Shown: one piece after another, positions 35,554 through 43,337 of the stretch
Layout of the letters: each line of letters begins with the position of its first letter
Numbering within the stretch: position 1 is the stretch's first letter
DNA from: DASUBV01 sp963822485
GTDB lineage: Bacteria > Actinomycetota > Actinomycetes > Streptosporangiales > Streptosporangiaceae
NCBI GenBank assembly: GCA_963822485.1
Contig: CAWGHW010000005.1
Coordinates: 229,811-293,810, forward strand
Direction of reading: 5' to 3'
DNA: 64,000 bases
Program-made: the position numbers and the translations under genes
The notes under the pieces: model-generated
What the model saw: the letters and a program-made list of their open reading frames with translations, nothing else
The model's database searches: none
Told to the model about the DNA's origin: nothing

Positions 35554-35940
35554 ATGACCACGCATATCCACCAGGAGCAGACCTTCGCCGCATCTCCCGA
35601 CGAGATCTATGCCGCACTGACGCAGGAGACGGAGTTCGCCGCGATGACTGGGGCTCCGTCGCAGATCGATCCCGCACCGGGTGGCGAGTTCGCGCTCTTC
35701 GGCGGCATGATCCACGGCCGGAATATCGAGTGCGTGCCGGGAGCGCTGCTCGTCCAGGCCTGGCGCGCGAAAAACTGGGAGGACGGGATCTATTCGGTGG
35801 TGCGGTTCGCGCTCACGCCCGAAGGGGACACGACGAGAATCGTGCTGGATCACGCAGGCTATCCAGACGGCACGGGCGAGCACCTCGACGCGGGCTGGCA
35901 CCCCAACTACTGGGAGCCGCTGGCCCGCCGGTTCCCGTGA
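35554..35940 (+). CDS. SRPBCC/AHSA1 family protein, second copy
   Basis: This 128-residue protein starts MTTHIHQEQTFAASPDEIYAALT and has the helix-grip pattern GGEFALFGGMIHGRNIECVPGALLVQAWRAKNWEDG. It is unlike the first SRPBCC protein in detail, so the two are not a recent duplicate. AGGGAG lies 6-11 nt before the ATG. It is divergent from arsR across the shared operator and ends 14 nt before a mug 3' remnant. Confidence 0.85.
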   Translation: MTTHIHQEQTFAASPDEIYAALTQETEFAAMTGAPSQIDPAPGGEFALFGGMIHGRNIECVPGALLVQAWRAKNWEDGIYSVVRFALTPEGDTTRIVLDHAGYPDGTGEHLDAGWHPNYWEPLARRFP

Positions 35941-35954
35941 CGCTGGCTCGCCGT

Positions 35955-36063
35955 CACGACGCGGATCTGGGTCCTGCCCAACCCCAGCGGGCTGAATGCG
36001 CTGTGGCCCGCGCCTAAGCTCGTGGAGGCGTTCCGGGAGTTGAGGCTATCCGCGGCGGGCTAG
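35955..36063 (+). pseudogene. Remnant of a second mug gene (3' end only)
   Basis: Translation gives TTRIWVLPNPSGLNALW followed by PAPKLVEAFRELRLSAAG and a stop, homologous to the C-terminus of the intact Mug. The first 36 nt (35955-35990) are identical to 34575-34610 in mug. Beyond that the two differ at many positions, at the level expected for orthologues of different strains rather than a fresh copy. There is no start or N-terminal part. The remnant marks the right junction of the ArsR/SRPBCC segment. Confidence 0.88.
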
Positions 36064-36532
36064 GCGGGCTAAGCGCCCGCTTCTCACGCCGCAGTTCGAG
36101 CATTGCCCCCACGGCCACGATCAAAGTCCCGAGATAGGTCAGGGTGCTCGTCCAGGCCAGCGCAAATGCCAGCCGGGGATCGTTCCCCAGCGGGGACAGG
36201 ATCAGGGCCGCCAGCAAGCCCGCGTAAAGCACGCTGGCCGCCCTGATCACCCGGCCCGGCCGCAGAAGTGGCTGGCTCTGCGCCCTAGTCGGCTCCGGCG
36301 GCGGGGCTAGGCTCAGCCCGGCGGGGATGTCAGCGGTGACCGCGGCTAGGTCCGCGTAGGTCCGCGACGCGAACGTCTGGCCCACCCGCAGGTCGAATTC
36401 GTCCTTGTCCAGCAGGCCCTGTACGAATGCGGCCTTGAGGGTGCCGATCACCTGCTCGCGGTCGGCGTGCGACGCGCGCAGGCGGCCACGGTCTCCCGCC
36501 CGCGCTGCCATCTCGTATCCCCGCCATGCCAT
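36014..36532 (-). CDS. DUF1707 (SHOCT-like) membrane protein
   Basis: This 172-residue protein has an N-terminal DUF1707 domain (RASHADREQVIGTLKAAFVQGLLDKDEFDLRVGQTFASRTYADL, described here by its ends), a linker, and two hydrophobic helices (about residues 98-116 and 122-144). The domain is common in actinomycete membrane proteins of unknown function. GAGGAGG precedes the ATG. The last 16 or so codons and the stop lie antisense within the mug remnant, so the native C-terminus may have been replaced by recombination. Confidence 0.8.
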   Translation of the reverse strand: MAWRGYEMAARAGDRGRLRASHADREQVIGTLKAAFVQGLLDKDEFDLRVGQTFASRTYADLAAVTADIPAGLSLAPPPEPTRAQSQPLLRPGRVIRAASVLYAGLLAALILSPLGNDPRLAFALAWTSTLTYLGTLIVAVGAMLELRREKRALSPPSPPRIASTPGTPPRA

Positions 36533-36727
36533 CGGCGCCTCCTCGCCACGACGATGCAGGTCAAGCCTAACTCGGCGGCCCCTCTGGGCAGACATCCGGG
36601 CCGGAGCCACGATCGGTAGCGCAGGCGGCCTCTTCGGCGTGTCCCGCACTGGTTTTCGCCCGCTTTGGTTAGCATTCCGTCGCCGACAGGCGGCGGGATG
36701 GCGAGCGCCGGAGGGGCGGGCGGACCG

Positions 36728-37435
36728 ATGCTGGGACACTCGCACGCGCTCTCGGGCGCGGTGACCGGCCTGGCCACCGGCGTCTTCCTGCACCTGAACG
36801 GGGCCAGCACGGTCGCCCTGGCCGGCTTCACCGCCGGCATGGCGCTGCTGCCTGACCTGGACAAGTGCGGCTCCTCGCCGGCCCGATGCCTGGGCTTCCT
36901 GTCCGAGGCGGTGGCCTGGACCATCGGCAAGCTCAGCGGCGGCCACCGGCACGCTACGCACTCGTTCCTGGGCATCGCCGTCTTCACCGCGCTGGCCTGG
37001 GTCGCCTGCCAGTACCGCGGCGACTGGGAGGGCAAGGCCGGGCTCGCGCTGCTGATGACGCTCACCGTGGCGGGCGGCCTGGAGGCGCTGCACATCGCGC
37101 GCAGCCACGCCGCCGACATCATCGGCATCGCCGTCGCCGCCGGGGAGGTCTGGTACGGGTTCGGGCTGCGGCTGATCCCGCTGGCGGTGTGCGTCGGGTG
37201 CTGCACCCACATCGCCGGGGACATGCTGACCGACTCCGGCTGCATGCTGCTGTTCCCGCTGTCCCAGCACCGCTTCCACCTGCTGCCCCGGCCGCTCCAG
37301 TTCACCACCGGCACCCGCCCCGAGCTGCTGTTCGTTGACCCCGTGCTGACCGGGGCACTGGTGGTGCTGGCCGGCTGGGTGGCCGACCCCGCGTTCGTCA
37401 GCGCGCAGTGGCATCAGCTCATCCACCGGCCCTGA
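36728..37435 (+). CDS. YdjM/DUF457-type membrane-bound metal-dependent hydrolase
   Basis: This 235-residue polytopic membrane protein has His/Asp motifs typical of the family: MLGHSHALSGA at the N-terminus, GMALLPDLDKCGSS, SGGHRHATHSFLG and CTHIAGDMLTDSGCMLLFPLS. The conserved His and Asp are thought to bind metal at the membrane surface, and related proteins are induced in DNA-damage responses in enterobacteria. The substrate is unknown. ATG 36728 was preferred over in-frame 36665 and 36698 because conservation begins there. Confidence 0.82.
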   Translation: MLGHSHALSGAVTGLATGVFLHLNGASTVALAGFTAGMALLPDLDKCGSSPARCLGFLSEAVAWTIGKLSGGHRHATHSFLGIAVFTALAWVACQYRGDWEGKAGLALLMTLTVAGGLEALHIARSHAADIIGIAVAAGEVWYGFGLRLIPLAVCVGCCTHIAGDMLTDSGCMLLFPLSQHRFHLLPRPLQFTTGTRPELLFVDPVLTGALVVLAGWVADPAFVSAQWHQLIHRP

Positions 37436-37479
37436 CCGGCGGCGGGCTGGTTACCCGCCAGTAGGGCATGTTAAATTCG

Positions 37480-37655
37480 TCCTGGTGCAATTCCACGGTG
37501 CGGCCATATAGCTGGCCAGGCTCCGCCGGCGGGCGGAGTGACCCGGTGTGAGTCCGGGGCCACGCGGTCAGACCCCGCCCTGCGCCCGCTCCTGCCGGGC
37601 GCCGGAGCCAGTGACGCTGGGCCGCCAGCGTCGTAATGCTGAGGGGCTGTCCGAG
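37480..37655 (+). promoter_or_regulatory. Structured leader, candidate riboswitch
   Basis: The 220-nt gap before the riboflavin fusion gene holds several stable hairpins, including CTCCGCC/GGCGGAG near 37527-37546 and GCGCCCG/CGGGCGC near 37582-37604. Fragments look riboswitch-like: GGTGCAATTCC near 37484 and CCGGTGTGAGTCCGG near 37549. These recall parts of FMN or cobalamin riboswitches, but the full conserved order of neither class is met. Its placement upstream of rib genes fits ligand control. This is a motif-level impression only. Confidence 0.35.
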
Positions 37656-38876
37656 ATGTTCACTGGGCACATTCGCGAGCTTGGCCTGATCGAGAGCTTC
37701 GACGGCGCGCAGGTCCGGGTGCGCGCGCCGCAGACGGCGGCCGCCGTCGAGCCCGGCGGGTCCGTCTGCGTGAGCGGAATCCGCCTCACCGTCCAGGAGG
37801 CCACCGGCGGGGTGCTCGCCGCCACGATCGCGGCCGAGACCCGGCGCCGTTCTACCTTCGATTCGATTAACAAAGGTGTCCACGTCAACCTGGAACTGCC
37901 GCTGGCGGTCGGGGACGCGCTGGACGGGCACCTCGTCCAGGGCTACGTCGACGGAGTCGGGAAGGTGGCCAGGGTCGACGCCGAAGAGGGCTGCCTGCGG
38001 GTCTGGATCCGCCCGCCCGAGCGGCTGATCCCGCAGCTGGCGGCCAAGTCGCCCATCGCCGTCGACGGGGTCAGCGTCACCATCGCCGACCGGCTGCGTG
38101 ACCGGTTCTCCATCATCGTCGTGCCCGCCACCGCCGCCGCCACCACCCTGGACCAGCTCGCTCCCGGCTCGCGGGTGAACCTCGAGCTGGACCTGGTCTG
38201 CCGCCTGGTGGGCAGCCGGGGCCGGGCCGCGCGGGCCGACTTGCCCAGGGTCACCGCCGCGCTGGGCCGGGCCGGGCACGTCAGCGGCCGGGCCGGGGTG
38301 GACCAGGCCCTGGCCCAGCTCGCGGCCGGCGGCGGGGTGGCCGTCTGGGATCCCGACGCCGAGTCCGAGGGCGACGTCGTGTTCGCCGGCGAGCGCATCC
38401 GGCCCGGCGCGTTCCGGTTCCTGCTCACCGAGGTATTCGGGCACCCCACCGTGCCGTGCGCGCCCGAGGTCCTGGACCGGCTGGACATCAGCCCCACGCC
38501 GGGCGGCGGCGACCACCACGGCACCGCCTTCCACATCCCGGTCGACCTGGCCAGCGCGCCCGGCACCGGGGTGTCGGCGGCCGAGCGGGCCGCGACGGTG
38601 CGGCGGCTGGCCAGCCCGGCCGCCGTGCCGGGCGACTTCGTGATGCCCGGCCACGTGCATCCGCTGCGGGCCCGGCCGGGGCTGCTGACCGAGCGCTGCG
38701 GCCACACCGAAGCCACCGTGGCGCTGTGCGTGGCGGCCGGGCTGGCCCCCGTCGGCGTGTGCTCGGAGGTCATGAACGCCGACGGCACCATGGCCGGGCC
38801 CGCCGACCTGGAGGTGGCGGCGCTGCGCTGGGGCCTGCCGCTGGTCGAGATCGCGGACCTCAAGGCCTGGCTGTGA
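37656..38876 (+). CDS. Riboflavin synthase alpha - DHBP synthase fusion
   Basis: This 406-residue bifunctional enzyme covers riboflavin biosynthesis. Residues 1-190 are riboflavin synthase, with both lumazine-binding barrels (MFTGHIRELG; DSINKGVHVNLELPLAVGDALDGHLVQGYVDG; IAVDGVSVTIAD). Residues about 200-406 are 3,4-dihydroxy-2-butanone 4-phosphate synthase (DPDAESEGDVVFAGE acidic loop, VMPGHVHPLRARPGLLTERCGHTEA, VCSEVMNADGTMAG). No GTP cyclohydrolase II domain follows, and ribH is not adjacent. The usual actinobacterial arrangement is separate ribE and ribBA, so this fusion is unusual. A structured leader precedes it. Confidence 0.88.
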   Translation: MFTGHIRELGLIESFDGAQVRVRAPQTAAAVEPGGSVCVSGIRLTVQEATGGVLAATIAAETRRRSTFDSINKGVHVNLELPLAVGDALDGHLVQGYVDGVGKVARVDAEEGCLRVWIRPPERLIPQLAAKSPIAVDGVSVTIADRLRDRFSIIVVPATAAATTLDQLAPGSRVNLELDLVCRLVGSRGRAARADLPRVTAALGRAGHVSGRAGVDQALAQLAAGGGVAVWDPDAESEGDVVFAGERIRPGAFRFLLTEVFGHPTVPCAPEVLDRLDISPTPGGGDHHGTAFHIPVDLASAPGTGVSAAERAATVRRLASPAAVPGDFVMPGHVHPLRARPGLLTERCGHTEATVALCVAAGLAPVGVCSEVMNADGTMAGPADLEVAALRWGLPLVEIADLKAWL

Positions 38877-39613
38877 GTGAAGGGCTGGCGGGGCCGGTCC
38901 TGTACGACGACCCGTTGTTCTTCGCCCGGTACCGGGACCTGCGCGCGGACGGCGCCGGCCTGAACGAGGACCTGGAGCAGCCCGCCCTGGCCGCGCTGCT
39001 GCCCGACGTGCGCGCCGCCCGCGTGCTCGACCTCGGCTGCGGCGACGGCGCCCTGGCCCGGCGGCTGGCCGAGGCGGGCGCTCGGGAGGTGGTCGCCGTG
39101 GACGCCTCGGCCCGGATGCTGGCCGAGGCTGGCCCGCATCCGCTGGTGCGCTACCTGCGGGCCGACATCGAGACCCTGGACCGGCCCGCGGGGAGCGCGG
39201 ACCTCGTGGTCAGCAGCCTGGCCTTGCACTACGTCCGGGACTACGCCGGGCTGATCCGCCGGATCGCGGGCTGGCTGCGGCCGGGCGGCCGGCTCGTGTT
39301 CAGCGTCGAGCACCCCGTCTGCACCGCCGCCAGCCCGATGACCGGCTGGCTGGCCGTGGACGGGGCCTGCGTGTGGCCGGTCGACCAGTACGGCGAGGAG
39401 ACGGCCCGGACCCAGGACTGGCTCGGCCGCACGGTGGTGAAGTACCACCGGCGGATGGCCACCCTGGCCGGCGAGATCCTCGCCGCCGGCCTCGTGCTCA
39501 CCGGCCTCGACGAGCCCTGTCCCGACGCGGCCGCCGTGGCCAGGAAGCCGGCCCTGGATCAGCACCGGCGGCGGCCGCCCCTGCTGATCCTGGCCGCGCG
39601 CAAGCCGGGCTGA
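38873..39613 (+). CDS. Class I SAM-dependent methyltransferase (UbiE-like)
   Basis: This 246-residue methyltransferase has motif I RVLDLGCGDGALARRLAEAG and the post-I acidic VVAVDAS, then ADLVVSSLALHYVRDYAGLIRRI and LRPGGRLVFSVEHPV. It starts with GTG, overlapping the rib fusion stop by 4 nt, so it is translationally coupled to riboflavin synthesis genes. The substrate is unknown; nothing specific connects it to flavins beyond position. A strong terminator follows. Confidence 0.88.
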   Translation: MSEGLAGPVLYDDPLFFARYRDLRADGAGLNEDLEQPALAALLPDVRAARVLDLGCGDGALARRLAEAGAREVVAVDASARMLAEAGPHPLVRYLRADIETLDRPAGSADLVVSSLALHYVRDYAGLIRRIAGWLRPGGRLVFSVEHPVCTAASPMTGWLAVDGACVWPVDQYGEETARTQDWLGRTVVKYHRRMATLAGEILAAGLVLTGLDEPCPDAAAVARKPALDQHRRRPPLLILAARKPG

Positions 39614-39653
39614 GCGCGCGGCCCATCGGGCCGGACATAACACGGGACATAAC

Positions 39654-39688
39654 AAAGGCCCCGTCCCGGATTCCGGGGCGGGGCCTTT
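39654..39688. terminator. Rho-independent-type terminator
   Basis: AAAGGCCCCG (39654-39663) pairs perfectly with CGGGGCCTTT (39679-39688), and the inner CCCGG/CCGGG extends the stem around ATT. Located 41 nt after the methyltransferase stop and 28 nt before the convergent gene end, it can serve both strands. Confidence 0.9.
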
Positions 39689-39715
39689 GACTAAGCGCCT
39701 GGAACAATTAATGAG

Positions 39716-40443
39716 CTACCCGGCGGGGTTCAGCGCCGTGGTGGTCACGTGCAGGGCGTTAAGGGCGTAGCTTCCGGCGCCGGTGTCGGAGTCGTAGCCG
39801 AAGGCGTACACGTCCAGGGTCTCGCCTGCGGACGGAACCTTGATCTCGGCCGACCCGCTGAAATAGGAGTTGATCGGGTCGGTGTTGATCTCGCCCTGAG
39901 TGGCCTGCTCAAGCGCGCCCGACCCGACATTGAACAGGTCGTTCGAGAAGTTCGACAGCTGAGCGCCGTTGTAGATGAAGACCTGGGGGAAGACCTGGCC
40001 GGTCGTCACGGCGTTCGGGGTGGCCACGAAGTTCACGTTCACCAGGTAGGTGCCCGCCTTGAGGTTAACCGTGCCGACCTTGGTCTTGAGGTTCGTGAAG
40101 CTGCCGCCTGTGGCCACGTTCATGGCCGCGCCGGTCACCAGGCTCGCGTCCGAGGTAGAGACGACGCCGGACGGGCCCTTCGGACCCTGCGGCCCCCGAG
40201 CACCCTTCTGGCCCTGCTCATTCCAGGCGATCCGGGTTCCCCTCGAGCAGTGGTGGAGGCTGCTGGCCGGGCTGTGCACGTCTTGCAGGGTGCGGCTGCT
40301 CCCGGTGATGCAGCCGGCGATGGTGCCGAGCCGGCGATGGTGCCCGTCGCGGCGAGCGCGCCGCCTGCGGAGCCCAGGATTATGACGACGCCGGCGGCGA
40401 CGCCGAAAGCCTTCTTCGTAACGGATGGCGTGCTGAAGCGCAT
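39716..40443 (-). pseudogene. Secreted collagen-stalk protein, frameshifted by 17-bp duplication
   Basis: ATG 40443 begins a signal peptide (AFGVAAGVVIILGSAGGALAATGTIAG). A 17-bp tandem duplication at 40312-40345 then shifts the frame. In the other frame the expected sequence follows: TIAGCITGSSRTLQDVHS, a second Cys, RIAWNEQGQKGARGPQGPKGPSG (short collagen-like stalk) and a C-terminal beta-rich domain ending 39716. Deleting one 17-bp copy restores a 236-residue secreted protein. The C-terminal head resembles C1q/TNF-like jelly-roll domains only in size. Function is unknown, possibly a cell-surface adhesin. Confidence 0.82.
40312..40345. repeat. 17-bp tandem duplication
   Basis: Two adjacent copies of AGCCGGCGATGGTGCCG (the second ends in C) lie within the 5' part of the collagen-stalk gene. 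Seventeen is not a multiple of three, so the duplication itself breaks the frame. Confidence 0.95.
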
Positions 40444-40617
40444 GAGGTACCCCCTTGAGCGGAATGGGTCGTTAGTTTGACGTACGAAAGTACCGGGGGG
40501 ATTACGGCACTCGTAACTTTCCTTCCAGTCATCCCGAATTGCGGAAAGAGCTTGACCTCGCTTTGACCTGGCCATGACCGGAGGGTAAGACGATCATTTC
40601 CTCCAGGTAAGTCACGG

Positions 40618-41220
40618 TCAGCTGGCCGGGACCAGAATGCGGTAAAGCTGGAGCGCATGATTTTTGCTGGGCAGGGAGATCTCGAACTGCTGACCCCGGA
40701 AAGGCGCGATCACCTGGAGGGCGGCCCAGGTCCGGCCGGCGACGCTGATGGCCAGGGCACCCCGGGAGTCGTAGGCCCGCTTGACGACCGCGGTCACCGG
40801 CGCTACATCGGCCGCGGGCACGGCGACAAATATCCCGTACGAAGCCGCCGGTGCCGCGTGGCCGGAGGGAGCATGTGGCCGGTTGGTGTCGACCGACGAG
40901 ACCGCTGCGGAGGTGATCGTTACCGGCGTGCCCAGCTTGCGGTAGCACGTTCGGGCGCTGCCTGCCACGGAGAGCGCGACCCAGCCGGCCGGGCACCCGC
41001 CTGCTGGCGTAGGCGGCTGGCTGCGCATGACCTGCAGGATGATCGGTGACCCCAGATGACTGGGAGACGCTGGCATGGCAACCGGAGGCGGAATGGCGCC
41101 CGGGCTGTGGTCGGGCCCGATCGGGGCCACGTGGCCGCAGCCGGCGATGCCCAGCATCAGGCTGACGGCCGGCACGCTGGCCAGGGCGAGCAGTCGGCGT
41201 GGCGAGGGCTGGAACGGCAT
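40618..41220 (-). CDS. Lipoprotein of unknown function
   Basis: This 200-residue predicted lipoprotein has a signal with lipobox MLGIAGC at about residues 22-28. The mature part has PIILQVMRSQPPTPAGGCPAGWV and SARTCYRKLGTPVTITSAAVSSV, a pattern seen in actinomycete lipoproteins that carry a SecDF P1-head-like subdomain. Two further strands, GIFVAVPAADVAPVTAVVKRAY and ALAISVAGRTWAALQVI, complete the fold. It is probably surface-exposed. An upstream ATG at 41247 is possible but makes a poor signal peptide. Confidence 0.75.
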   Translation of the reverse strand: MPFQPSPRRLLALASVPAVSLMLGIAGCGHVAPIGPDHSPGAIPPPVAMPASPSHLGSPIILQVMRSQPPTPAGGCPAGWVALSVAGSARTCYRKLGTPVTITSAAVSSVDTNRPHAPSGHAAPAASYGIFVAVPAADVAPVTAVVKRAYDSRGALAISVAGRTWAALQVIAPFRGQQFEISLPSKNHALQLYRILVPAS

Positions 41221-41254
41221 CGCCCGGGTCCTCCCTAAGTAAGCCATCGTGTTC

Positions 41255-42302
41255 TCATCCCGGCTGCGGAGACGGCGGCAGCGCGGGCGCCCCGGCCTGG
41301 GCGCGGACAGCGTCCGGGACGACCAGCGCGACCGCGGCCACCAGGATGACCAGTTCCGCCAGGCTCACCGCGATCAGGTGCGGGTCCTGCGGGTAGTCGG
41401 CGATCGAGAAGATCCGGTACGCCCCGGCGTCCGCGGCCAGCAGGGCCAGGGTCAGCGACCATGCGCCCGAGCCGGCGGCCCGGGGAGACCAGGCCCAGGG
41501 CGCGTGGGCCAGGCAGGCGAGAGCGACCAGGATGCAAAACAGGCCGGAGAAGTCCGGCACCCAGGCGAAGTTGCCGGTCGCCTGGAGCACCAGCAGCGGC
41601 ACCACGACCAGCAGGTAGCTGGCGGGCAGCGCCAGCAGCCAGGGTCGGCGAGCGGGCGGCGGGGCGTTCCGGTGGAACGCGGTCATGGCCAGGACCGGAG
41701 CCAGGTTAAGCAGGATCCAGAAGGCCCACGGCCCGATGGGGGTGGCCGGGAAGCGGCCGGCGAACTGGCCCTGCAGCACCCAGATCAGGTCGGGGACGAT
41801 GGCCGGCGTCGCGATGACCCGGGCAATCCGGTAACGCCCCAGGACCAGCGACACGAAGGCCGCGATCCAGGCGCAGGCCACCAGGTACCACACCACGGGC
41901 GGCACGATGCCGGAGGAGTACGGCGACCACCAGGCTCGCGGGCGGCGCCGGGAGCCAGCCGAGCAGATCGCGACTCCAGGCCGTCTGCACCAGCACGTCA
42001 AGGCCCCGCACCGCCTGGACCAGCGTCACGGCCAGCACCGCGCACCGGATGGCCTGGCCCCAGGCGAACCGGCGCGGGGTGCCCGCGCCGCCCAGGTGCA
42101 GCCGGACGGCCAGGCGGGCCACGCTAGCGGCCTCCGCCCAGCTCGGCCCGGCGGCCCTGGTGATGTACTCGTCGGCCTCCGGGTCGCCGGTCAGCCAGCT
42201 ATCCAGGAAGGCGGCGACCATGTCCTGTTCCCATCGCTCCCGGTACCAGCCGGGCAGCAGCCGCAGCACCCGCCGGTAGCGCCGCTCCAGGTTGCCGCTC
42301 AT
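41255..42302 (-). pseudogene. PadR-linked polytopic membrane protein, frameshifted as sequenced
   Basis: The N-terminal frame starts at ATG 42302 (LERRYRRVLRLLPGWYRERWEQDMVAAFLDSWL, an amphipathic cytoplasmic segment common to PadR-linked membrane proteins). It runs to about 41920, where one extra base in the GGAGGAG tract shifts to the frame carrying six or seven hydrophobic helices to 41255. The reconstructed length is about 349 residues. The start overlaps the PadR regulator stop (ATGA), so the repressor and membrane protein form one operon. Function is unknown. Confidence 0.8.
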
Positions 42303-42637
42303 CCGGAGGCCTGGGCACCGGTCAGGCCCAGCCTGGCCCGCACGACGAGAGCGGTGGCGGCGCGAAGCTCGGCCTCCTCCGCCAGCGCCTGCCGGCCGTC
42401 CTCGGTCAGCCGGTAATAACGGCGCAGCCGGCCGTCGTGGGCTTCCTCGCGGTCGGGCTCGATCAGCCCATCAGCGGCGAGCCGGTCCAGCACCCCGTAG
42501 AGGCTGCCGATCTTCAGCTTCACCCGCCCCTGGGAGAGCTCCGCCACCTCGCCCACGATGCCGTACCCGTGCCGCGGGCCGTCGGCCAGCGCGGTGAGCA
42601 CGAAGAACGCCTGCCCGGTCATGGACCTGTCAGCCAC
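42299..42637 (-). CDS. PadR family transcriptional regulator
   Basis: This 112-residue winged-helix PadR regulator contains MTGQAFFVLTALADGPRHGYGIVGEV, LKIGSLYGVLDRLAADGLIEPDREE and RRYYRLTEDGRQALAEEAE, the classic short form. GTG start. It is translationally coupled to the membrane protein downstream, and a perfect 12-bp palindrome lies 5 nt upstream of the start, a likely autoregulatory site. Confidence 0.92.
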   Translation of the reverse strand: MADRSMTGQAFFVLTALADGPRHGYGIVGEVAELSQGRVKLKIGSLYGVLDRLAADGLIEPDREEAHDGRLRRYYRLTEDGRQALAEEAELRAATALVVRARLGLTGAQASG

Positions 42638-42641
42638 GCCA

Positions 42642-42653
42642 CCAATATATTGG
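42642..42653. promoter_or_regulatory. Palindrome upstream of padR
   Basis: CCAATATATTGG is a perfect 12-bp AT-rich palindrome immediately before the padR start, in a local AT-rich patch (42640-42690). Its position suggests that PadR or another repressor blocks initiation here. Confidence 0.5.
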
Positions 42654-42765
42654 AATCCATGATATTAGTCCAGAGTAGATATCAGTCGTCGGCAGGCGTG
42701 CCCGGCGCGGCGACCGTCAGGCGATCAGCAGGCGAAGGCCAAGCGTCATACAACTGCACGCCGAG

Positions 42766-43167
42766 TTAGGGCCACACCACCCTTTTGTCGGTCCACGTGA
42801 CCCCTTCGTGGCGGCACAGGCAGAAGGGATGCCCGGCCGGGTCGGTGTAGACCTGCCAGCCGTAGCCCTCGGGTCCGATGAAGTCCTTCTGCAGTGTCGC
42901 GCCGAGCTCGACGACGCGGCGCTGCTCGGGCTCGATTTCGTCCACTTCGAAGTCGAGGTGGTACTGCTTGGGGTGCTCGTCGTCGGGCCAGCGCGGAGGG
43001 CGGTAGTCCTCCACCCGCTGGAAGCCCAGATCTACCTCGCCGAAGGTGATGCCGGCAAAGTTTTCGTAACTGCCCTCCCTGATGGCGCGGCCTGTCACCT
43101 CGGAGTAGAAGGCCGCCAGCTTCATCGGGTCCGGGCAGTCGATGAGGAAAACCAGGAGCTGCAGCAT
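42766..43167 (-). CDS. VOC superfamily (glyoxalase/bleomycin resistance-like) protein
   Basis: This 133-residue protein has paired beta-alpha-beta-beta-beta modules: LLVFLIDCPDPMKLAAFYSEVTGRAI and KQYHLDFEVDEIEPEQRRVVELGA, with a terminal DPAGHPFCLCR. Metal ligands could be His and Glu in the second module. It is probably a dioxygenase- or resistance-type protein of unknown substrate. The start at 43167 begins exactly at the domain; the frame is open to 43260 without a ribosome site. Confidence 0.87.
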   Translation of the reverse strand: MLQLLVFLIDCPDPMKLAAFYSEVTGRAIREGSYENFAGITFGEVDLGFQRVEDYRPPRWPDDEHPKQYHLDFEVDEIEPEQRRVVELGATLQKDFIGPEGYGWQVYTDPAGHPFCLCRHEGVTWTDKRVVWP

Positions 43168-43337
43168 CAGGCGATCCTGCCACAGAGCAGGGCGTAGCCG
43201 CTCAGTAAGACGCTCGCTCGGTACGAAGACCCTAGCCGCGGCAATCCGCAGACACGACATAGCTTGACGTTGATCGAGATATTACTTATTCTCAAGATGA
43301 CGGACTGAGCCGCTCCCCAGTGGGCAGGGGCAGTCCA

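Noticed and set aside
36533..37426. N-terminal extension of the DUF1707 gene
   Set aside because: It lies antisense to the YdjM-like gene; a strong ribosome site precedes ATG 36532.
40576..40996. Minus-strand frame of 155 codons overlapping the lipoprotein gene
   Set aside because: Arg/Gly-rich shadow of the lipoprotein in another frame; no start signal.
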